Assembly: GCA_002398825.1 (NCBI GenBank)
Contig: DHBS01000032.1
Location: 29,615 to 53,045, forward strand
DNA from: Syntrophomonas sp. UBA4922
GTDB lineage: Bacteria; Bacillota; Syntrophomonadia; Syntrophomonadales; Syntrophomonadaceae
DNA length: 23,431 nucleotides
Direction: 5' to 3'
The notes below the pieces were generated by a model that searched no databases, was not told where the DNA came from, and saw only the letters and a program-made list of their open reading frames with translations. Of this stretch, positions 22,428 to 23,431 are shown piece after piece. Numbering within the stretch: the stretch's first letter is position 1; every line of letters starts with the position of its first letter. Made by a program: the position numbers and the translations under genes.

Positions 22428-22994
22428 ATGGAAGCAACCCAAACCGATAGCTCAAGTTTGATGCCAACCGGGGACCGCCTTATCATAGTCGGTTCGGGCA
22501 ATGTTGCCTTTAACCTTTATAAATTCGCGTTGATCCTGGGATACAACATAACCATGATAGACGATAATCCCGAGATGCTGAACAGAGAAAGGTTTCCGGA
22601 GGCCGGTAATCTGCTCGTCGGGGACATCGTGCAGCTGCTCAAGCAATACCCCATCACTCCTGCTACCAGCATCGTACTGTTAAGCCACCACCATGAATTC
22701 GATAAAGACGCCCTGGTGGCGGTTATCGATTCCCCGGCCCGTTATATCGGAATCATGGGCAATAAACGGAAGGTCACCGCATATTTCAGCGCTCTGGAGA
22801 CACTGGGGACCGACAGGCGGTTGGTCGAGCGGGTGCACATACCCATCGGCCTCGATCTGGGAGGGCAGCTGGCGGCAGAAATAGCCCTGGCGGCAATGGC
22901 CGAGATTCAGGCCGTAAAATATAAACGTACCGGGGGATTTGTCGCCGTCAAGCAAGCCAGTTCGGAGAACGAAAAACGCGATAAGTTGTTTTAA
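22428..22994 (+). CDS. XdhC C-terminal Rossmann-domain protein
   Basis: This 188-residue protein corresponds to the C-terminal NAD(P)-binding half of XdhC/CoxI proteins, which bind and protect molybdenum cofactor while it is sulfurated and inserted into molybdenum hydroxylases. Seen are a dinucleotide-binding start IIVGSGNVAFNLYKFALILGY (17-37), MIDDNPEM, the switch LSHHHEFDKDAL, the block RYIGIMGNKRKV and the family signature HIPIGLDLGGQLAAEIALAAMAEI. The usual N-terminal XdhC domain is missing and the ATG with AAGGAG 6 nt upstream shows that it is not simply truncated. No hydroxylase is nearby; the formate dehydrogenase 16 kb away is another molybdenum-type enzyme but a link is speculative. 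Confidence 0.82.
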   Translation: MEATQTDSSSLMPTGDRLIIVGSGNVAFNLYKFALILGYNITMIDDNPEMLNRERFPEAGNLLVGDIVQLLKQYPITPATSIVLLSHHHEFDKDALVAVIDSPARYIGIMGNKRKVTAYFSALETLGTDRRLVERVHIPIGLDLGGQLAAEIALAAMAEIQAVKYKRTGGFVAVKQASSENEKRDKLF

Positions 22995-23089
22995 TGTTTT
23001 TGAATAATATTGAGCAGTTGATGAGCCAATTACAATGCAAGCGCCAGCTCGGCGCAGCAGTATGTGATTCAAGCAATTTTCTGAAGCTG

Positions 23090-23127
23090 CCGGTTATCGT
23101 GCCGGCCCTCTGACCGGAATCTTTTTC
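23090..23127 (+). terminator. Possible terminator after XdhC-like gene
   Basis: CCGGT (23090-23094) pairs with ACCGG (23113-23117); a GCCGGC stretch lies in the loop; ATCTTTTTC follows. The stem is short with an 18-nt loop, so this is a modest call. Confidence 0.35.
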
Positions 23128-23150
23128 ACAGTATTTGATTGCTTTGCACC

Positions 23151-23431
23151 TCAGGCTTCTTCAATAGCCGTTCTTTCCCGGACATCGTTTTTCAGCAATT
23201 TGTAGAACACGGTAGCCACAGGTACGCCCAGGAGGATGCCCAGCGGACCCGCCAGGCCTCCTCCCACGATGGCTGCCAGGAGGACCCAGATGCCCGGGAG
23301 CCCCAGGCTGTCGCCCACCACCCGGGGATAGATGAGATTGTTTTCCAACTGCTGCAGGATGATTAGAAACACCAGAAACCACAAGGCCTGTGGCGGTGAA
23401 ACCATGAGCAAGACCAGAAAAGCTATAAAAC
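23151..23431 (-). CDS. AI-2E family transporter, C-terminal part, cut by window edge
   Basis: About 93 C-terminal residues of a polytopic membrane protein enter from the right edge. The block LIILQQLENNLIYPRVVGDSLGLPG followed by a hydrophobic segment with GGGLAGPLGILLGVPVATVFY is the signature end of the AI-2E/PerM/YdbI family. Family members export AI-2 or other small solutes, and some act as Na+/H+ antiporters, so the substrate is open. The last residues are charged (KLLKNDVRERTAIEEA), as expected for a cytoplasmic tail. It converges with the XdhC-like gene. Confidence 0.88.
   Translation of the reverse strand, partial: FIAFLVLLMVSPPQALWFLVFLIILQQLENNLIYPRVVGDSLGLPGIWVLLAAIVGGGLAGPLGILLGVPVATVFYKLLKNDVRERTAIEEA

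Overview
The window reads as a chromosomal segment of an anaerobic, spore-forming-type Clostridia (Bacillota). The evidence is strong AGGAGG ribosome sites before most genes, an NAD-linked formate dehydrogenase set, DUF3231 and DUF4489 proteins that I associate with spore-forming Firmicutes, a copper-amine-oxidase-N surface protein and a decayed S-layer (SLH) domain. The species cannot be fixed from the sequence. Resemblances to named proteins are from memory and were not searched.

Positions 1-6120 (minus strand) hold a formate operon in the order fdhA (cysteine-type molybdo/tungsto formate dehydrogenase with a NuoG-like Fe-S N-terminus), a MoeA-like molybdopterin-binding protein, a decayed MoeA N-terminal fragment, nuoE-like, nuoF-like, and a formate/nitrite transporter that runs off the left edge. 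FdhA would pass electrons through its Fe-S chain to NuoE/NuoF and NAD(H), and the transporter would move formate. A terminator directly before fdhA, with a competing upstream antiterminator pairing, suggests that the operon is controlled by attenuation.

Positions 6120-10590 hold a gene-poor stretch, two overlapping GT4 glycosyltransferases and a DUF3231 double ferritin-like protein, all on the minus strand. Positions 10590-12930 hold the most interesting locus. It contains an Msr(D)-like ABC-F ribosome-protection gene preceded by two tiny ORFs, MWSIRLR and MYYVFS. These closely resemble the MefA leader (ends in MRLR) and the MsrD leader (MYLIFM) that control macrolide-inducible attenuation in streptococci. 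Each tiny ORF is followed by a terminator hairpin, and no mef gene is present.

Positions 13088-17496 hold a TPR protein, the HtpX membrane protease (minus) and a 637-residue protein made of two nitrilase folds, of which the first has lost the catalytic lysine. Positions 17563-19581 hold a marR-DHA2 drug-efflux operon with a clear promoter and an overlapping operator. From 19779 to the right edge lie a DUF4489 protein, a secreted copper-amine-oxidase-N protein, a gamma-glutamylcyclotransferase-like protein, a frameshifted SLH-domain remnant, a stand-alone XdhC Rossmann domain and the C-terminus of an AI-2E family transporter. I saw no tRNA, rRNA, CRISPR array or intact transposase.
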